Assembly (NCBI GenBank): GCA_905182985.1
Contig: CAJJDN010000022.1
Coordinates: 275,450-339,449, forward strand
DNA from: Paramecium sonneborni
Lineage: Eukaryota > Ciliophora > Oligohymenophorea > Peniculida > Parameciidae
Length of the DNA stretch: 64,000 nt
Direction: 5' to 3'
The position numbers and the translations under genes are program-made. Below, piece by piece: positions 61,632 through 64,000 of this stretch. The number at the start of each line of letters is the position of its first letter. Position 1 is the first letter of the stretch. Under the pieces are notes generated by a model, which saw nothing but the letters and a program-made list of their open reading frames with translations, was not told the DNA's origin and ran no database searches.

Positions 61632-61947
61632 ATTTAATGGATTAATAAATTATATTAAAAATATTTAACAAATTAAAAACTATTATAAAAGTTATTTATC
61701 ACATAAATTTTAATATTTTATTAGAAAAAGAAAGAATCCCATTTTTAATTTATTTATTTCTTTTCGATATCAACTCTTTTTATAAAGTTTTAATCTAATA
61801 GTTATAATGATTTTTGAAAAACTGAAATAAGATTTAAGAGTTTTATTTATTGAATAAATATATAGCATTTTCTTAATAATTAGAATATTAAAAGATATTT
61901 AAAATTTTCATATTATCTTGAATTTTCTAAACTTGCCAATAAAATAG
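61632..61947. other. Divergent spacer
   Basis: 316 nt between the DP start and the start of the next plus-strand frame. AT-rich; nothing recognised. Confidence 0.45.
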
Positions 61948-62430
61948 ATGAAAAATTTCCTATTAAATTCATAATAAATGATTGTTGATTTAATTAATCC
62001 ACTATAATTTAATGAAGGCGTTAAGCAAACTAATCCACTTATACAACTAGATGAAATTTCATTTTAAACATTAGTTAAAGCAATTTCTAAAATAAAAATA
62101 AAGAAGCAATCAATAATTTGTCATTAAATAGAGATGAAACTGCTTAATTTTTAAACTAATATTTATTCCAACAATTATTTCATACATTTAGAGTTTATGT
62201 TTTATATATTAAGCTTTAAATTATAATTTAAATTAATATTAATCTTTACAATAAGGATTATGTCTTTTATTTTAGCAATTTCTTATAGAGAAATGTAAGG
62301 GTACTATATTAATTTAATACAGCAAAATAAATTGATAATTTAACAATTAAAATGGACTAAGAAATTACAATAATAATAATATATTGATAGATTAACAAAA
62401 AGTTCATATCAAACTAATTAATTTATGCTT
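61948..62430 (+). CDS. Unresolved multi-exon gene
   Basis: The ATG at 61948 opens a frame (MKNFLLNSQQMIVDLINPLQ). It is followed, in another frame, by convincing segments such as EAINNLSLNRDETAQFLNQY and FQQLFHTFR, then KDYVFYFSNFLQRN and LKWTKKLQQQQYIDRLTKSS. At least two introns are visible (21 nt near 62201 and 28 nt near 62296), but the first exon joint cannot be placed without a frame error. The end is uncertain and may run into the 3' end of the convergent pyrophosphorylase gene. No family is recognised. Confidence 0.35.
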
Positions 62431-62431
62431 T

Positions 62432-63929
62432 TCATATAATCATAGGATATGTTGGATTTGTAATTTTTTAAAGATCTTCCCCACAATAACTCATTTAAGG
62501 AGAAATTTCAATTAAATCATCTTCTAATGTTCCTTCTAATTTTAAATATCTCTTATGTACATTAGATAATTAAATAACAGCTTTTTTTGGATCATCAATT
62601 AATAAAGCATAATCATCTGTTGAATATAAGATTGTTAAATCAGTTACTTCTAAAATATCTTAAATGTGTTTTTCAAATTAAATTACAGTTCCTCTTTTTA
62701 TAGAGTGGAATCTTTGATTTAATCTCAATGCTTTATCATGATTCTATTTCAATGAATTGAGAAAAGAAACAGATAGGTATAAATCATTCAGACACATTTA
62801 AGTTTAATTGTATGAATTCTCTGTTATACTGGAATCTTACTCTTCTATTGTCTTAAATTAGCTATTTTAATAAAATAATCTATCATCCAATATTGAATTA
62901 GTTTCGATGACTTTGCATAAAGCATCAGCTTTCTATTTACAAATAAGATTCAACATTTTTGGATCTAATGGCAATCCTACTAAATTATCTAAACCCAAGA
63001 AATGAATATACTCCATATTTGGAAATTTACTGAAATTATCTAAAACCCTTTTACTTTATAAATGAATTCAATTATAACAATATTGTACCAGTGCCCTCTG
63101 GTGTCATTATTGCTTCACTCTCTTATTCAAATACTACTTATCCTTTATCATCGATCACTGGTAATGATTTCTATTATAAAAAACTTATTTATTTAAATCC
63201 AAAATCTTTTTAACTTTTTAAATATGTCTACAATCTCTCTGAATTTTAATCTGATAACAAAATACCAATCGGATAATCTATTATCTCTCTATTCTCATTT
63301 GCTTTAACATTTAAATTATTAATTATTACCAATCATTAAAATCTTTTTTAATCTTTCCATTATTATTTAAAAAACACATTTTTAAGATGGAAGCCCTATA
63401 TCACCTAATAATTTATCATAAAATCGAGAACTACGACCTCCACATAATAATATTATTCCCACTTTATTTTCCTTAATTTAATTATAATTATATACCTTTA
63501 TCAAATCTAAATTTTACTCTTAACAATTAATACTTTAAATTACATTACATTAAAATGCATCTACTTTGTTTTATTTATAACAATGATGAAAAAGCTAATT
63601 TAATTTATTTAATTTCATTACAGAATCAATCAATTCAAAGTCAATGCGTTCTAATCTTGTTAAAAATTTTTGTTTTTTTTTAACATCAATATTTTCTAAT
63701 AGATTTAAAATATGAGTTTATCGAGAAGCAATAATTCTTTATATTAATGATGAAAATATTGCATCTATTTTTTGTTCTAATTATATTCTAATGTTATGTT
63801 ACATGCTGCAATTTTGTTTGCAATATCTTCCAACTTTTAATATGTTGAAATTCTGTTAAAATCAAGTTTTAGATAATCATCTTCTGTATTCTAATTCTTT
63901 GGAACATCCTAAGAAGTACAAACTCCCAT
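62432..63929 (-). CDS. UDP-N-acetylhexosamine pyrophosphorylase-like (UAP1)
   Basis: Introns 63054-63078 (25 nt), 63302-63329 (28) and 63806-63834 (29) give 471 residues. The enzyme would form UDP-GlcNAc from UTP and GlcNAc-1-phosphate. Seen are an N-terminal helical domain and the nucleotide loop VGIILLCGGRSSRF, which departs from the family GGxGTRxG. IGLPSQKCVFQIIMERL and PIGILLSDQN follow, then a region aligned with the uridine-binding segment (LPVIDDKGQV, then MTPEGTGTIF). MEYIHFLGLDNLVGLPLDP matches the family IxVYxVDNxLVKxxDP strand. Altered key residues (FYDK in place of the usual GxxxPKG) suggest weakened or changed activity. GPI-anchor and chitin-like glycan synthesis use the product. 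The start MGVC could be acylated. Confidence 0.75.
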
Positions 63930-64000
63930 TTTAATTAAGAATTTACAATTTAATATTAATATTTATAATCTTATATTTTATTATTCACAATTAGTATATA
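63930..64000. other. Right edge, intergenic
   Basis: 71 nt of AT-rich sequence upstream of the UAP1-like gene. Nothing recognised. Confidence 0.5.

Noticed and set aside
1..64000. tRNA, rRNA, CRISPR, IS elements, telomere repeats
   Set aside because: None was seen on reading both strands: no GTTCRANNY-type arms with cloverleaf context, no regular spacer-repeat arrays, no C4A2/C3A2 type repeats and no transposase catalytic motifs.

Overview
This window looks like macronuclear DNA of a ciliate of the Paramecium type. The sequence is very AT-rich. Dozens of recognisable proteins read through only if TAA and TAG are glutamine and TGA is the sole stop. The genes are interrupted by tiny introns, almost all 21-30 nt with GTA...TAG ends. 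Both traits together point to Paramecium; I cannot name the species. Coding regions below were read by eye with that code. For nearly every gene the intron-free length came out as a whole number of codons, which serves as an internal check. No tRNA, rRNA, CRISPR array, transposable element or telomere repeat was recognised.

Layout. 1-10 kb: an ULK-like kinase, eIF1, a broken helical-repeat-like gene, pyroglutamyl peptidase I, a ZC3HC1/NIPA zinc-finger protein, a small CX9C protein and a myristoylated calcium-dependent kinase. 9.7-21.7 kb: five head-to-tail plus-strand genes (PLGRKT-like protein, two multispan membrane proteins including a folate/biopterin-type transporter, a Neo1/ATP9-type P4-ATPase, and a 1,822-residue intronless TPR-like protein) separated by only 13-45 nt. 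22-28 kb: two tandem paralogues that join a two-component receiver domain to a NEK-type kinase, the most unusual architecture here. 28.5-37.8 kb: coiled-coil, mahogunin-like RING, a secreted four-module surface-type protein, and small unknowns. 39-44 kb: a gene with a one-base frame break, a zf-4CXXC_R1 (CDCA7-type) protein, a 1,046-bp exact duplication around a single N (almost certainly an assembly join), and a damaged patatin/TGL lipase gene. 44-53 kb: a secretory coiled-coil protein resembling trichocyst matrix proteins, a 965-residue coiled-coil protein, and a GH38 alpha-mannosidase. 53-64 kb: STK32/YANK-like and PDK1-like kinases, a B-box protein whose stop overlaps the PDK1 start, an HTH protein, a coiled-coil protein, a transcription factor DP with E2F-like sites in an exceptionally long intron, and a UAP1-like pyrophosphorylase.

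Themes. The region is rich in signalling (seven protein kinases), membrane and secretory functions (flippase, transporter, PLGRKT-like protein, mannosidase, trichocyst-like protein, surface protein) and cell-cycle or chromatin regulators (DP, ZC3HC1, zf-4CXXC_R1). There is no sign of bacterial-style operons, but gene spacing is extreme: several stops and starts lie 10-45 nt apart and one pair overlaps by three bases.
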